The notes beneath the pieces are model-generated. The model made no database searches, had not been told where the DNA came from, and was given only the letters and a program-made list of their open reading frames with translations. A DNA stretch of 64,000 nt from Methylobacterium sp. E-045 (lineage in GTDB: Bacteria; Pseudomonadota; Alphaproteobacteria; Rhizobiales; Beijerinckiaceae), in NCBI RefSeq assembly GCF_022829685.1, contig NZ_JAKSYE010000034.1, positions 1 to 64,000 of the forward strand, written 5' to 3'. Shown piece after piece: positions 7,416-16,406 of the stretch. Position 1 is the stretch's first letter. Every line of letters begins with the position of its first letter. The translations under genes and the position numbers were made by a program.

Positions 7416-9598
7416 GCCGGCTTCCAGGCTTTCGCGCGCACGCGCTCCTGCGACACCACCCGGAGGATCTCCATGTGATCCGCGGACATGAGTATCGATG
7501 GATTGCGACCACGGAGACGGGCTACCTTTTTACCCGCGTCAATGAGCCGGACATCACCGAGGGGTTCACGTTCGAACAGTTCGATGCGGTGAGACGTGAT
7601 CGAACCTATCGGTATCATTCCGGCTGGTTCAACCCCGACCGCGTCAAGGCCCGTCTGCAGGCGGGGACGACGTACATCGCTGACCTCAGCAATCAGGTCC
7701 AAGCAACGATCCTGTTCCGTATGACCGTCTGCAGCAAAGTTCTGCAGCGGATTGCTGAAGGACGGACGACATTGTCGGACGAGAGCCTCAAAGGCTGCCT
7801 TCCCGAGATCGAGACGGAGGTTGAGCATCTCGACAATCCCATGCAGCGGACAAAGGACGGCAAACTCAGGAAGCCTCGTGGCGGCAGCGAACGCACAGTT
7901 CGACGGGTGGTTGGGCCGAAAGCAACCCGCGATTGGCTGGCCCGGCTGAGGGGAGCAGCCTACGATCCAATTGCTTTGGCGCCCCGCTATGGGAATTGCG
8001 GTTCCCGCGCGCCCGTCATCCACGCTGACGTTCGGTTGCTTGCGATTAAGAACACGACGCGGTTCGCCAGCCGCGATCGGCCCTCGCGGACTGAACTCTA
8101 TGACGACATGGAACGGGACCTTGCAGACCTGAACGCAAACCGTGCTCAGGCCGGTCTTGAGCCGCTGCCGATGCCGTCAACGCGCTGGTTCAACAAGCGG
8201 ATACGCGATCTCGACGCCTATGAGGTGGTCGCCAAACGATTCGGAGAGGCTGCTGCAAAGGCCAAATTCCGGATTGTCTCGAGCGGCCCCGACGTGACCC
8301 GCCCTTATGAACGTCTGGAGATGGACGAATGGGAGGTCCCGCTGATGCTGCTGGCCATTGAAGCGGGCGTTTGGTTGAGCCTGACGCTTGAGCAGCGTGA
8401 TCGCATTGCCCGCATGAAATGCCATCTGTGTGTTGTCATATGTTGCGCCACGCGATGCATCGTTGGCCTTAGCCTCGCCGCGACAGCATCGTCTGACAAC
8501 GCGCTCGCCGCTCTCCGTATGGCGCTCGTTGATAAGGGGCGCTTTGCCGACAGCATCGGCTCGCTGACGCCGTGGGATATGTGCGGAACGCCAGAAACTG
8601 TTGTCACCGACGGCGGCCCTTCGTTCGCGAACAAGCGATTTCGGCTTGCTGTCATGATGATCGGTGCACATCCAGTCCTTACCGTTGGCGGTCTTCCGTG
8701 GCTACGCGGGCGAGTCGAGCGCGTCTTTCGGACGATACACACGCGACTTGTGGCCCGATTCGCTGGGCGGACCTTCGAAAACGTTGTGACGCGTGGAGAC
8801 TATGATTCTGAGGGCAATGCTAATCTCTTCGAATCCGATTTCCGCTGGGTCCTGTGCCGGTACCTGATCGACATCTATCACAACACCCCGCACGAGGGTC
8901 TCTCGGGACGGACGCCACGCGAAGAATGGCTCTCGCGGACCGAACTGTTCAAGGTCAAGCAGCCGCCGGACCGTGACACGCTGCGGGCCGCATTCGGTAT
9001 CGAGACAACACGCGTCCTCGATCATGAAGGAGTTCGCTTCCTCGGCCTTCAGTACCAGTCCGAGTGTCTACAGGCTTATCGTCGGAAAGCGGCGGGGGCG
9101 AGCGGAACAGTTCCTGTGGCTGTCCGGGTCGATTATGGAGATATCGGAACAGTCTCCGTCGCTATGGGTGAGAAAGGCCCATACCTCCCGGTCGATTGCG
9201 TCACACCGGGTCTCGACAATGTGTCGGTCGCAACGTGGATGCCAACACTGGCCAATATCCGCGCTCGGTTCACGAACCCCGACGAAGCCACGCTGCAGGT
9301 CATTCAACAGACCGTTCGTGAAATCACGACCTTGCGCGAAGCCACTGAAGCCTATGCTGGCATTGGCCCGTCGGCTCCGAGTGACGCCGTCATTCAGCAG
9401 GCCGAAGATAGTCTCAGCTATGGCTTCCGCATGCCAAGCTTCTCAGCAGCAGAGGGAACCGGTGCTCCGGACTCCAATGACTATCTGGACGGGGCCATCG
9501 ACGTCGTACCCGAAAACCTCCCGTCGACGGACGCTTTGCCGTCGGATCCGGGGGAACCTCATGGTCCAAAGAAACCGTCATTCCGGATCGAGACGTGA
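7412..9598 (+). CDS. tnsB: TnsB/TniA-like DDE transposase
   Basis: Transposase of 728 residues with an rve-type catalytic core that joins the 3' ends to target DNA. The visible triad is D305 (LEMDEWEV), D400 (VVTDGGPSF) and E436 (GRVERVFRTIH). An N-terminal region of about 280 residues with HTH character would bind the terminal repeats, and a beta-barrel-like C-terminal part follows (PREEWLS onward). Length fits TnsB/TniA (about 560-740). It overlaps tnsA by 4 bp and tnsC by 4 bp, so the three are translationally coupled. Confidence 0.9.
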   Translation: MSRLPGFRAHALLRHHPEDLHVIRGHEYRWIATTETGYLFTRVNEPDITEGFTFEQFDAVRRDRTYRYHSGWFNPDRVKARLQAGTTYIADLSNQVQATILFRMTVCSKVLQRIAEGRTTLSDESLKGCLPEIETEVEHLDNPMQRTKDGKLRKPRGGSERTVRRVVGPKATRDWLARLRGAAYDPIALAPRYGNCGSRAPVIHADVRLLAIKNTTRFASRDRPSRTELYDDMERDLADLNANRAQAGLEPLPMPSTRWFNKRIRDLDAYEVVAKRFGEAAAKAKFRIVSSGPDVTRPYERLEMDEWEVPLMLLAIEAGVWLSLTLEQRDRIARMKCHLCVVICCATRCIVGLSLAATASSDNALAALRMALVDKGRFADSIGSLTPWDMCGTPETVVTDGGPSFANKRFRLAVMMIGAHPVLTVGGLPWLRGRVERVFRTIHTRLVARFAGRTFENVVTRGDYDSEGNANLFESDFRWVLCRYLIDIYHNTPHEGLSGRTPREEWLSRTELFKVKQPPDRDTLRAAFGIETTRVLDHEGVRFLGLQYQSECLQAYRRKAAGASGTVPVAVRVDYGDIGTVSVAMGEKGPYLPVDCVTPGLDNVSVATWMPTLANIRARFTNPDEATLQVIQQTVREITTLREATEAYAGIGPSAPSDAVIQQAEDSLSYGFRMPSFSAAEGTGAPDSNDYLDGAIDVVPENLPSTDALPSDPGEPHGPKKPSFRIET

Positions 9599-10659
9599 CT
9601 AAAGCACTGACGAATCCCCTCGATATCCTGCGCCAATCCTTTGATTCTGAGGATCATGAACGGCTTGCGATCAAGGAGCGGATCAATTCCCGCTTCTTGA
9701 CGACAGAGCGATATGAACGCCTTGAGGCCGCCCTGAAAGCGGCCTCCGAGAGCCTGCTCCTCAGGGTTGACGATACGAAGCCACTGGGCCCTGGAAATCG
9801 CAGCGAGGGTCGCATCGTCCTCGTGGTAGGCGAAACGGGAGCGGGTAAGTCCAGTGCCCTCCACCGCCTGCTCGACCGTCATCCCACTTATCGAGGCTAT
9901 GCCGATCCGGTCACGCCAAACCGGGCGGCGATCAGCCTCAAGATCAAGACCCCCTGCACGTTCGTCGCGATGGGGCGCCAGACGCTTGCGGCAACCGGTT
10001 ACCCGGTCGTTGGCAAGCTCGAGAAGCATGCCGTCTGGCAGCGAGTCTTCGATCGACTGCCCGCCCTTGGAACCACGGTTCTCCATTTCGACGAGATGCA
10101 CAACGTCATCCTCACGGCGAACGAGCCAGACCGGATCGACATTCAGAACACACTGAAGTCCCTGATAACCGATGCCAATTGGCCGGTTACCGTGATCGTG
10201 TCCGGCCTCCCACTCACGACGGCCTTCATCGAACAGTCCGTCGAAGACAAACGCCGCACGATCCCGGTGACTTTTGAATCCCTTGTCTCGCCACGTGATT
10301 GTGAAATGCTGACGGAGTTGGCTCGCCACCTTGCGGGCATCGCGCGGCTCGCCCTAGCCTCGCGGACGCAGACGATGATCATACCGCGTCTCATCCACGC
10401 GGCCTCTTATCAACTCGGATCCGCCATCAGTCTTCTTCAACAGGCGATCGACCAGGCTTTGATCGGCAAGATCTCAGTCCTCAGCATCACCGAGTTTGCA
10501 GCAGCTTATGTCTTTCTGAGCGGCTGCGGCCCCGCGGCGAATCCGTTCCTCGCTCCAGACTGGCGAGCCATCGACTGCTCCCGCCTCTTCGCGGACGATC
10601 TTCTTCCGCGCAACGTGGCTGGCAGCGATGCTCCCCTGAAACCGCAACGGCGTCGATGA
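9595..10659 (+). CDS. tnsC: TnsC/TniB-like AAA+ transposition regulator
   Basis: ATPase of 354 residues linking the target selector to the transposase. Walker A is GETGAGKSSAL, Walker B is VLHFDEMHN, and the sensor region TVIVSGLPL follows, as in TnsC and TniB. The GTG start overlaps the tnsB stop. Its size is nearer TniB (about 300) than Tn7 TnsC (555), which fits the TniQ-type partner downstream. Confidence 0.88.
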   Translation: MTKALTNPLDILRQSFDSEDHERLAIKERINSRFLTTERYERLEAALKAASESLLLRVDDTKPLGPGNRSEGRIVLVVGETGAGKSSALHRLLDRHPTYRGYADPVTPNRAAISLKIKTPCTFVAMGRQTLAATGYPVVGKLEKHAVWQRVFDRLPALGTTVLHFDEMHNVILTANEPDRIDIQNTLKSLITDANWPVTVIVSGLPLTTAFIEQSVEDKRRTIPVTFESLVSPRDCEMLTELARHLAGIARLALASRTQTMIIPRLIHAASYQLGSAISLLQQAIDQALIGKISVLSITEFAAAYVFLSGCGPAANPFLAPDWRAIDCSRLFADDLLPRNVAGSDAPLKPQRRR

Positions 10660-12533
10660 GACCCGATCTAATGCCACGCTTGTATCCCGTTGCACCGCTA
10701 AACCCCGATGAGACTCTGACAAGCTATGTCTCGCGCTTGGCGTTCCTGAACTGTGCGCCCAGTGCCGCAGATTTTTGTACGGACCTAGGATATAGCTTCC
10801 TCAAACTCTGCTACGGCCGAGAACAAGGAATCGCATGGCTGTCTGATTTGACGGGCGAACCCGAAACGGCCCTTCGCCGCGCCGCACTCATCCAAACAGA
10901 CGACGGTTGGTTCCTGCGGAGCGAGAAGTTTTATTGGACCGCGTTGCGCCGAACCTCGCTCGCATTCTGCCCTGCGTGCCTTCGCGCCGATGGGGTTGAG
11001 GTCCAACACCCCGGATCGCGCGCCTATGAACGGATCGCTTGGTCGCTGGAAGCCGTCAGATCATGCCCGCACCACGGAATGGCCCTACAGATCATCAAGG
11101 CCCCAACGGGAATTCAGAATTTTCGCGACTTCGCACGCTGTACAGCTCAAGCCTTTGACACGCTCGACCAAACCCTTGCCGACGTAGAGCGCAGGCTGGC
11201 AACCGAACTCGAGATCTACATTCTACGACGCTTAGAGAATGGCGCGGGCGGTGAAACGGTCTTCGACACAATGCCATTGTCCAGTGCCATAAATGTTTGC
11301 GAAGCCTTTGGCACCGCAGACCTGTTTGGGCCGTCAGGCGCGTGCCACCTGCTGACCCCGAACGAGAAGAGTGCCGCCGGCGAGGCAGGCTTCTTGAAGC
11401 TCCGTCGAGGCCGGGAAGGGACGGTGGAGATCCTTGATGGTGTCCGCCGCAAGCATCTCGATAGTGCTAGTGCACTTGGGCGGCCAAGTACGACTTACGG
11501 AAATTTGTATAATTGGTTGTACAGAGCTAAAGATGACGTCTATGCATCGTTTAAATCCGAGGCAATTGAGTACATTCTTAATCACGCGACGAGCAATCTT
11601 CGTAAATCTTTATTCGGACAGCCCATCCCAGAACGTCCGTGGTACTCCATTCGCACGGCTCACAATGCCTTCGGCATTGATCCAAAGCGACTGCGTAATG
11701 TTATGGCAGCATCCGGTCTCATTGCTGCGGACGCAAGTGACCTTCGCGACAGCCAAGTGATCGTCTCCGCCGCAGATTTGCAAGTGCTTATCCGTGAAGT
11801 CGAAGAGTGCGTGGGATGGGACGGCCTGACAAAGCTGCTAGGCGTGCCGCGCCGAACCGTAGCGCAATTTGTCGGACAGGGACTTATCGAACCTATGGTC
11901 CCACGAGGCAACCAACTCCTCAAGAGCGATCTCTTTCGGCGGTCGGATATCCAACATTTCATCGACCGAATGCTGCACGGCGCGGTGATCGTAGATTCCG
12001 TGCAGCCAAAGATGTACGGCCTGTTGTCGACTCGTCGACGCACCTTGAGCCGAACAGGAGATATCATCGAGCTCGTTCTCAATCGCCGCCTTCGATGGAT
12101 CGGAAAACGAGCAGATAGCGAAGGCATCCCCGCACTGTTGCTCGATATCGATGAAGTGCGTTCGCTGATCGATCCTGAAAAGCAAAACGTGACCACATTT
12201 AAGAAAGCAGCGGCCATGCTGCACATTCAGCCCCCTGCTGTGCACGAATTGATTGAACGTAACTTCATCGAGGCGGAATATGCTGGGCACGTAAAGCGTC
12301 GATGCGTAGCCCGTCTTATCCCCTTGGCATCGATTGCCCAGTTCAAGAAACGATACATCACACGATATGAACTTAGCCGCGTCACTGGAATCGGATACGC
12401 GCGTCTTCAGTGCCTTGCCGATGAGTATGGACTTGAGCCGGTTGGCCCACCCGATGTTTTAAAGGTCCATCTTTATCATTTTTTAGACACTAAAGCGTTT
12501 TGCAAATACCTGAAAGAACATAAAAAGATTTGA
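10656..12533 (+). CDS. tniQ: Long TniQ/TnsD-like target-selection protein
   Basis: A 625-residue protein with the TniQ N-terminal domain: MPRLYPVAPLNPDETLTSYV, then zinc-ribbon cysteines in FCPACLRADG and the matching pair in VRSCPHHGMAL. TniQ family proteins recruit TnsC to the target. At 625 residues it is longer than minimal TniQ (about 350-400) and nearer TnsD. Its extra C-terminal half contains several short HTH-like units (for example LTKLLGVPRRTVAQFVGQG and LTRYELSRVTGIG-like segments), suggesting direct target-DNA recognition. It overlaps tnsC by 4 bp, and no separate tnsD or tnsE follows. Confidence 0.85.
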   Translation: MRPDLMPRLYPVAPLNPDETLTSYVSRLAFLNCAPSAADFCTDLGYSFLKLCYGREQGIAWLSDLTGEPETALRRAALIQTDDGWFLRSEKFYWTALRRTSLAFCPACLRADGVEVQHPGSRAYERIAWSLEAVRSCPHHGMALQIIKAPTGIQNFRDFARCTAQAFDTLDQTLADVERRLATELEIYILRRLENGAGGETVFDTMPLSSAINVCEAFGTADLFGPSGACHLLTPNEKSAAGEAGFLKLRRGREGTVEILDGVRRKHLDSASALGRPSTTYGNLYNWLYRAKDDVYASFKSEAIEYILNHATSNLRKSLFGQPIPERPWYSIRTAHNAFGIDPKRLRNVMAASGLIAADASDLRDSQVIVSAADLQVLIREVEECVGWDGLTKLLGVPRRTVAQFVGQGLIEPMVPRGNQLLKSDLFRRSDIQHFIDRMLHGAVIVDSVQPKMYGLLSTRRRTLSRTGDIIELVLNRRLRWIGKRADSEGIPALLLDIDEVRSLIDPEKQNVTTFKKAAAMLHIQPPAVHELIERNFIEAEYAGHVKRRCVARLIPLASIAQFKKRYITRYELSRVTGIGYARLQCLADEYGLEPVGPPDVLKVHLYHFLDTKAFCKYLKEHKKI

Positions 12534-12873
12534 GAATAATTTAAAGACGAACAATCTATGATGTACCACCGCGTCAGATCGCGAATATTTTCTCGCCAAT
12601 TTCGTAATTAAATGTGCTGTCAGTTATAGCGCGCTATCGCCAAATCATGCTGACATGTCCCGGACCTTGCCGAAACTCCTGGTCTCGCGTCCATAACCAG
12701 TGGGCGTAGTCGGTTGCGCCACTGCCATGTCCGTAAGATCTCAATAGCGAATTTCGTGACTAAAATCAGCTTGTGAAGCCACGGGCAAACTAAAGATCAT
12801 TATGCGGACGAACTAGCGCCAAATTAGTAAGCTATCCCTCTAGTTTTGCGGACAAACTTCGGTTGCGAGGACA
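12534..12873 (+). repeat. Right end of Tn7-like element with degenerate repeats
   Basis: Some 340 bp between the tniQ stop and the gp13 junction has no gene and is AT-rich. AATTTCGT-N-A-Y-TAAA occurs twice (about 12599-12613 and 12751-12764). Related words AACTAAAG and AACTAGCG occur at about 12788 and 12810. TTTGCGGACA recurs near the tip. The outer boundary ends GGACA at 12873 (TGTCC read inward). Spaced degenerate repeats at the tip are what TnsB-type transposases bind. Confidence 0.55.
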
Positions 12874-13629
12874 CTTGTCGCAGCCGGCCGTGAGCGTGAA
12901 AGCGTCGCCGGCCGTGATGGCGCGGGGCGGCTCCTGCCAGAGTTCGATCCGGGCGGCGCCATCGGCCGGTGCGTGGGACCGGACGTCGTTGGCGAGCCCG
13001 GCATTCGCGCCCGAATTCCAGCCGAGCCGCCCGCCGGTGAAGCGGCCGTCGGGGAAGGCGCCGGCCAGGGCCGCCAGCATCTCGCCGGGCCGAGCCGGCG
13101 CGAGGACGGTCCCGGTGGTGCGGTAGCGCGGATCGGCGAGATCGACCCGGCAGCGCGCGTCGCCGAGATCGGCGCCGCAGGTGGCGCGGAAGGTCCGGCC
13201 GCGTTCCTCGTCGAGGCGGTCCATCAACCCGCGCAGCTCGGCGACGAAGGCGGTCCCGGCCCGGCGGATTTCGCCGATCGTGCCGATGTCGAGGAGGAGG
13301 CGCGTCCCCGGATCGGTCCAGTCCACGAGCCAGGTTTCGACGCCGGCCGCGTCGTAGAGCCCGCCTGCCACGTCCTCGTCGGCGATGCCGAGGGAGGTCA
13401 GCGCCCCGGCCACCTCGCCGCCGCCCACCGCGAAACCGAGCTCCGCGCTCGCCTCGGCGGCTTCGAGGCCGGAGCACGCGGCGAAGGTGATGCCGGAGAA
13501 GGCGAGGTCGCGGTCGTGGTCGGTGAAGCCGAGGACGAGGCCGTCGCGCCGGGTCAGCGACCAGCAATGGCACAGGGTGGTGGATCCGCCGGCGAGATGC
13601 GCGGCGAGGGCGTCGGGGATGTCGCGCAT
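12832..13629 (-). pseudogene. GTA gp13 (tail hub, DUF2163), 3'-truncated by the transposon
   Basis: A GTA tail-hub protein truncated near its C-terminus. Residues 1-253 fit the DUF2163/BR0599-type family (CHCWSLTRRDGLVLGFTDHD near the start; ATCGADLGDARCRVDL in the middle). They end at LTAGCDK, where intact relatives continue with a conserved Phe-Ala-Thr-Cys stretch and a Phe-Arg-Gly-Phe-Pro motif. Here the frame instead reads 13 residues from the transposon tip and stops. The junction is at 12873/12874. The gp14 (peptidase) and gp15 (tail fibre/megatron) genes that normally follow are not in the window. Confidence 0.85.
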
Positions 13630-13661
13630 GGCCAGATCCTTTGGGGGAGACGCCGCTCCGG

Positions 13662-14297
13662 TCAGGGCACGATCTCGATGAGCGGTACGTTCGGGATCTC
13701 GCCGGCGGTGAAGGCCGAGAGGTCCACGCTGAGATCGTCGGTGTCGAAGCGGACGGGCACGTCGAACCAGAACCCCGCCGTCACCGGCGCGCCGGCGGCG
13801 GGGGCCGTCGCCAGGGTCACGAGGCCCGTCGTGCCGTCGCAGGCGAAGGCCGAGGGCGGGAGTTCCGCACCGGCCACCGCCACCCGCACGGTCTCCGCCA
13901 CCGGCTTGGCGATGGGGCGGCGATAGGGCAGCGGCCCGGTGCCGTAGGTCTTGGCGAGGGGAAACACCCGCGTCGCCCCGTCGCCGAGGCCGAGAGGCTG
14001 GTCGCCCGGCCCCACCGCCAGGCTCGGCGGCCCCGAGCGATGGTCGATCCGGTCGCGGAAGCGGAAGCCGTAGAGGCGCCCGCGCCGCTCCTCGAAGAAG
14101 GCGAGGACCGCGTGCAGGGCGTCGAGGGTGCGGATGCCCAGGCCCGCATCGTAGCGCCGGCGCGAATCGGCCCAGCGGCCGTTACGGTGCTCGCGTCCCG
14201 AGGCCAGGGTCACGATCTCGGTGAGACGGCTCGGCCCCCCGCTGCCGCGCAGGGCCACGTCGAGGGGAAAGCGGACCTCGTGGAAATCGCCGGCCAT
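13662..14297 (-). CDS. GTA gp12-like distal tail protein (DUF2460)
   Basis: Tail component of 211 residues belonging to DUF2460: FHEVRFPLDVALRGSGGPSR, then REHRNGRWADSRRRYDAGLG, and FFEERRGRLYGFRFRDRIDH are family hallmarks. In the R. capsulatus GTA this protein sits at the distal tail, between tube and hub. The ATG at 14297 follows GGAGG at 5-nt spacing. Gene order (gp13-gp12-gp11 reading left to right on minus) is canonical. Confidence 0.85.
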   Translation of the reverse strand: MAGDFHEVRFPLDVALRGSGGPSRLTEIVTLASGREHRNGRWADSRRRYDAGLGIRTLDALHAVLAFFEERRGRLYGFRFRDRIDHRSGPPSLAVGPGDQPLGLGDGATRVFPLAKTYGTGPLPYRRPIAKPVAETVRVAVAGAELPPSAFACDGTTGLVTLATAPAAGAPVTAGFWFDVPVRFDTDDLSVDLSAFTAGEIPNVPLIEIVP

Positions 14298-14320
14298 CGG
14301 GGCCTCCAAGGATGACGGTC

Positions 14321-14403
14321 AGGACGCGCGCCGGCCGCGCCGGAGCTTTTCCAGGACGCGCGCCGGCCGCGCGGGAGTTCTTCAGGACGCGCGTCGGCCA
14401 CGC
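14321..14403. repeat. Three near-tandem 31-32-bp repeats at the gp11 stop
   Basis: AGGACGCGCGCCGGCCGCGC begins at 14321 and 14353 (identical 20-mers). A two-mismatch copy begins at 14384, overlapping the last codons of gp11. The array appears to be a duplication of the gp11 3' end into the gp11-gp12 spacer. The unit is palindrome-rich GC. Confidence 0.75.
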
Positions 14404-14984
14404 GCGACGGCGCGGGCGAGGGCGGCGGCCACCTGCGCCTCGGAGCGGCGGAAGCTCTCCGCATCCGGCGTCGCGATGTGGACGGTGACGGAGACCGGCC
14501 GTCCCGCCGCGCCGCCGGCGACGCCGAGCCGGCCGTCGCTGCCCCGCGTGAGCGGCAGGATCGCCTCCGGCCCGGCCTCGCCCATCAGGCCGGTCCCGTC
14601 GCGCAGGGGGAAGTAGGTGGGGGCGGCCACGACACCGCCATCGGCGAAGGGGCGCACCCGCCCGCCGGAGATCGCGCCGCCCGAGATCACGCCACCCGAG
14701 ATCACGCCACCCTTGGCGAGGGCGGTGGTCGAGGCGCCGGAATTGATCAGGCTTCGCACCAGGGATTCGATGCCGCCCTTCACCGGGTCGAGGACGGCCT
14801 TGCCCGCCATGCCGGCGAGCTTCGAGACGAGGGAGGTCAGCGCCCCGTCGAGCTGCCTGGCCGGGCCGACCGTGCTGGTGAAGGCCTTGCTCAGGCTGTC
14901 GCCGAACTTCTGGGCCAGGCTGTCCAGGGTGCTCAGTTGCTTCGCCCGCGCCGCATTGGTGCGGTCGATCTCGCTCTCGGCCAT
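14382..14984 (-). CDS. GTA gp11-like tail tape measure protein
   Basis: A short tape-measure protein of 200 residues. GTA tape measures are small because the tail is short. The N-terminal half is helical (ARAKQLSTLDSLAQKFGDSL), the middle has a glycine-rich repeat (VISGGVISGGAISGG), and the C-terminal part PLRDGTGLMGEAGPEAILPL is the conserved box of lambda-type tape measures. The C-terminus lies in a duplicated DNA repeat. Confidence 0.8.
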   Translation of the reverse strand: MAESEIDRTNAARAKQLSTLDSLAQKFGDSLSKAFTSTVGPARQLDGALTSLVSKLAGMAGKAVLDPVKGGIESLVRSLINSGASTTALAKGGVISGGVISGGAISGGRVRPFADGGVVAAPTYFPLRDGTGLMGEAGPEAILPLTRGSDGRLGVAGGAAGRPVSVTVHIATPDAESFRRSEAQVAAALARAVARGRRAS

Positions 14985-14996
14985 GGCTGTCTCCGC

Positions 14997-15212
14997 TCAG
15001 GGATCGGGATAGGCTTCCATCAGCCGGCGCAGGTCGGCGGCGCTGGCGGCGTCGCGCCGGCCGCCGCGACCGGCGGCGGCGATCAGTTCGCGGGGCGTCG
15101 CCGCCCAGAAATCGCGCGGGCTCCAGCGCAGGGCGTTCAGGCCCAGGGCCATGGCCTCGTCCCACGGGAAGGCGGAGGGAGCCTCCGGCGCGATCCCGCC
15201 CGTGGGGCTCAA
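14997..15212 (-). CDS. Phage/GTA tail assembly chaperone (rcc01693/TIGR02216 type)
   Basis: A 71-residue product with FPWDEAMALGLNALRWSPRDFWAATPRELIAA, matching the small tail chaperones encoded between gp10 and the tape measure in GTA clusters. No ATG is available: the best start is a TTG overlapping the upstream TGA stop (TTGA), which gives translational coupling. Easily missed because of the rare start and short length. Confidence 0.7.
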   Translation of the reverse strand: MSPTGGIAPEAPSAFPWDEAMALGLNALRWSPRDFWAATPRELIAAAGRGGRRDAASAADLRRLMEAYPDP

Positions 15213-15547
15213 GGGTCCGGAGGTGATGGGTCCGGCGTCTCCGCCCCGAAGGCGGCGGCGAGCGCCTCGCCGAGGGCCGTGGCGATGGGCTCGATCCCGC
15301 CCGTGAGCGGCAGCCGCGCCACCGCCGCGTCGTCGAGGTCGTGGCCGCCCCCGCGCAGGGTCGCGCCGAGGAGGGCGATGAGGTCGCGGCTGGCGAGGCG
15401 GCGTTCGGCGAAGCGGGCGGCGAGGCCGGTGAGGTCGGAGGCGCCCAGCGCCTCCTCCAGCTCGGCCAGGGCCCCGAGGGTAAGGCACAGGGTGTAGCGC
15501 CGGTCTCCGATCGCGACGGAGACCTCTCCGCGCCTGCGGTTGGCCAT
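15209..15547 (-). CDS. GTA gp10-like tail assembly protein
   Basis: A 112-residue protein of the GTA TAC family (YTLCLTLGALAELEEALGASDL is the recognisable helix pair). The ATG overlaps the gp9 stop as TGATG. It is predicted to act with the adjacent chaperone on the tape measure during tail assembly. Function is by synteny rather than catalytic motif. Confidence 0.75.
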   Translation of the reverse strand: MANRRRGEVSVAIGDRRYTLCLTLGALAELEEALGASDLTGLAARFAERRLASRDLIALLGATLRGGGHDLDDAAVARLPLTGGIEPIATALGEALAAAFGAETPDPSPPDP

Positions 15548-15954
15548 CACAGGCTCGTAAAGGTGAGGGGTCCGGCCGAATCGAGGGCCATGTCGAAGGT
15601 CATCTCGCCGGCATGGTCGCCGCGATACTCGAGGCTGGTGATCTGGAACAGGCCCTGGATCGTGCCGAAGTCCGGCACCACGATCTGCAGGGTGTCGATG
15701 GTGCCCTCGAAGAACATCCGGCGCAGGCGCTCGTCGGAGGTCTCATCGCGAAAGACGCCCGAGCCCGAGACCGCCGCGCGCCGCACCCCCGCCCCGGCCA
15801 GCAATTCGCGCCAGCGCCCGACGGAGTCCGCGCTCGTCACGTCCACGGTCTCGGCGTTGAAGGCGAGCTGCCGGGCGCGCAGGCCGGCCACCGCCGTGAA
15901 GCCCGTCCCCTCGCTGATCCGGATGAGGAGGTCCTTGCCTTTCTGGGCACTCAT
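15547..15954 (-). CDS. GTA gp9-like major tail tube protein
   Basis: Tail tube subunit of 135 residues of the TP901-1/GTA family: MSAQKGKDLLIRISEGTGF at the N-terminus, TVDVTSADSVGRWRELLAGAG and FQITSLEYRGDHAGEMTFDM in the core. Length (135) equals typical GTA gp9. It overlaps gp8 by 4 bp. No sign of damage. Confidence 0.88.
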   Translation of the reverse strand: MSAQKGKDLLIRISEGTGFTAVAGLRARQLAFNAETVDVTSADSVGRWRELLAGAGVRRAAVSGSGVFRDETSDERLRRMFFEGTIDTLQIVVPDFGTIQGLFQITSLEYRGDHAGEMTFDMALDSAGPLTFTSL

Positions 15955-16406
15955 GGGGCGGCTCCATCGGAGGTCGGCAGCCGCTCGGTGACGGCGTGGA
16001 GGGTGAGGGTGGCGCGGGTCTCGCCGCTGCGCTCGTCACGGGCGTAAGCGAGGGATTCGACCCGCAGGAGCGACAGGGCATGGCCGGCGGGGGACAGCAG
16101 CGCCTCGTGCAGGAGGGCGGCGGCGCGGCCGGCGGCCTCGATGGCGCCGCGGCTGGAGCCGGGTTTGGCGAAGAGGATCAGCCCGAGCCGATGGACATGG
16201 CGCAGGGCGCCGTCCACGGAATCGTCGCGCATCTCCGCCGGGCCGAACAGGGCGTAGACGGGTGCCGCGCCGCGCGGCGGCTCGTCGTGGATACGGACAT
16301 GGCCGCCCATGAGCCGGCCGAGCTCCGCATCCTCGCCGAGGATGGCGAGGATGGCGGCCCGCAGGGCGAGGAGCGGGTTGGCGGGAAGGGAGAGGGGGTC
16401 GCTCAC
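15951..16406 (-). CDS. GTA gp8-like tail terminator (DUF3168)
   Basis: A 151-residue DUF3168 protein (LLALRAAILAILGEDAELGRLMGGHVRIHD... PVYALFGPAEMRD). It caps the tail tube at the neck. The start is a GTG overlapping the gp7 stop (GTGA); there is no better ATG in frame. Confidence 0.82.
   Translation of the reverse strand: MSDPLSLPANPLLALRAAILAILGEDAELGRLMGGHVRIHDEPPRGAAPVYALFGPAEMRDDSVDGALRHVHRLGLILFAKPGSSRGAIEAAGRAAALLHEALLSPAGHALSLLRVESLAYARDERSGETRATLTLHAVTERLPTSDGAAP

Larger units (their letters stand above)
6218..12873 (+). mobile_element. Tn7-like transposon (TnsA/TnsB/TnsC/TniQ); left end provisional
   Basis: A complete four-gene transposition operon with a right tip reading TGTCCTCGCAACCG inward, placed exactly where GTA gp13 homology stops. 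The left tip is given at TGTCCT (6218) only as the best local candidate: the 5 bases outside it (GCTAA) do not match the 5 outside the right tip (CTTGT). If the true left end lies further left, the XRE gene, the exonuclease or even the xoxF block would be cargo. The remaining gp13 3' end and gp14-gp15 are absent from the left side, so either the element is larger than shown or the junction has been rearranged. Confidence 0.6.

Noticed and set aside
12594..12656. A tRNA or attachment-site gene near the transposon right end
   Set aside because: No cloverleaf could be formed; the repeats there fit transposase-binding sites better.
14321..14403. Short repeats that might suggest a CRISPR array
   Set aside because: The units have 11-12-bp gaps rather than about 30-bp spacers, and one copy is part of the tape-measure coding sequence.
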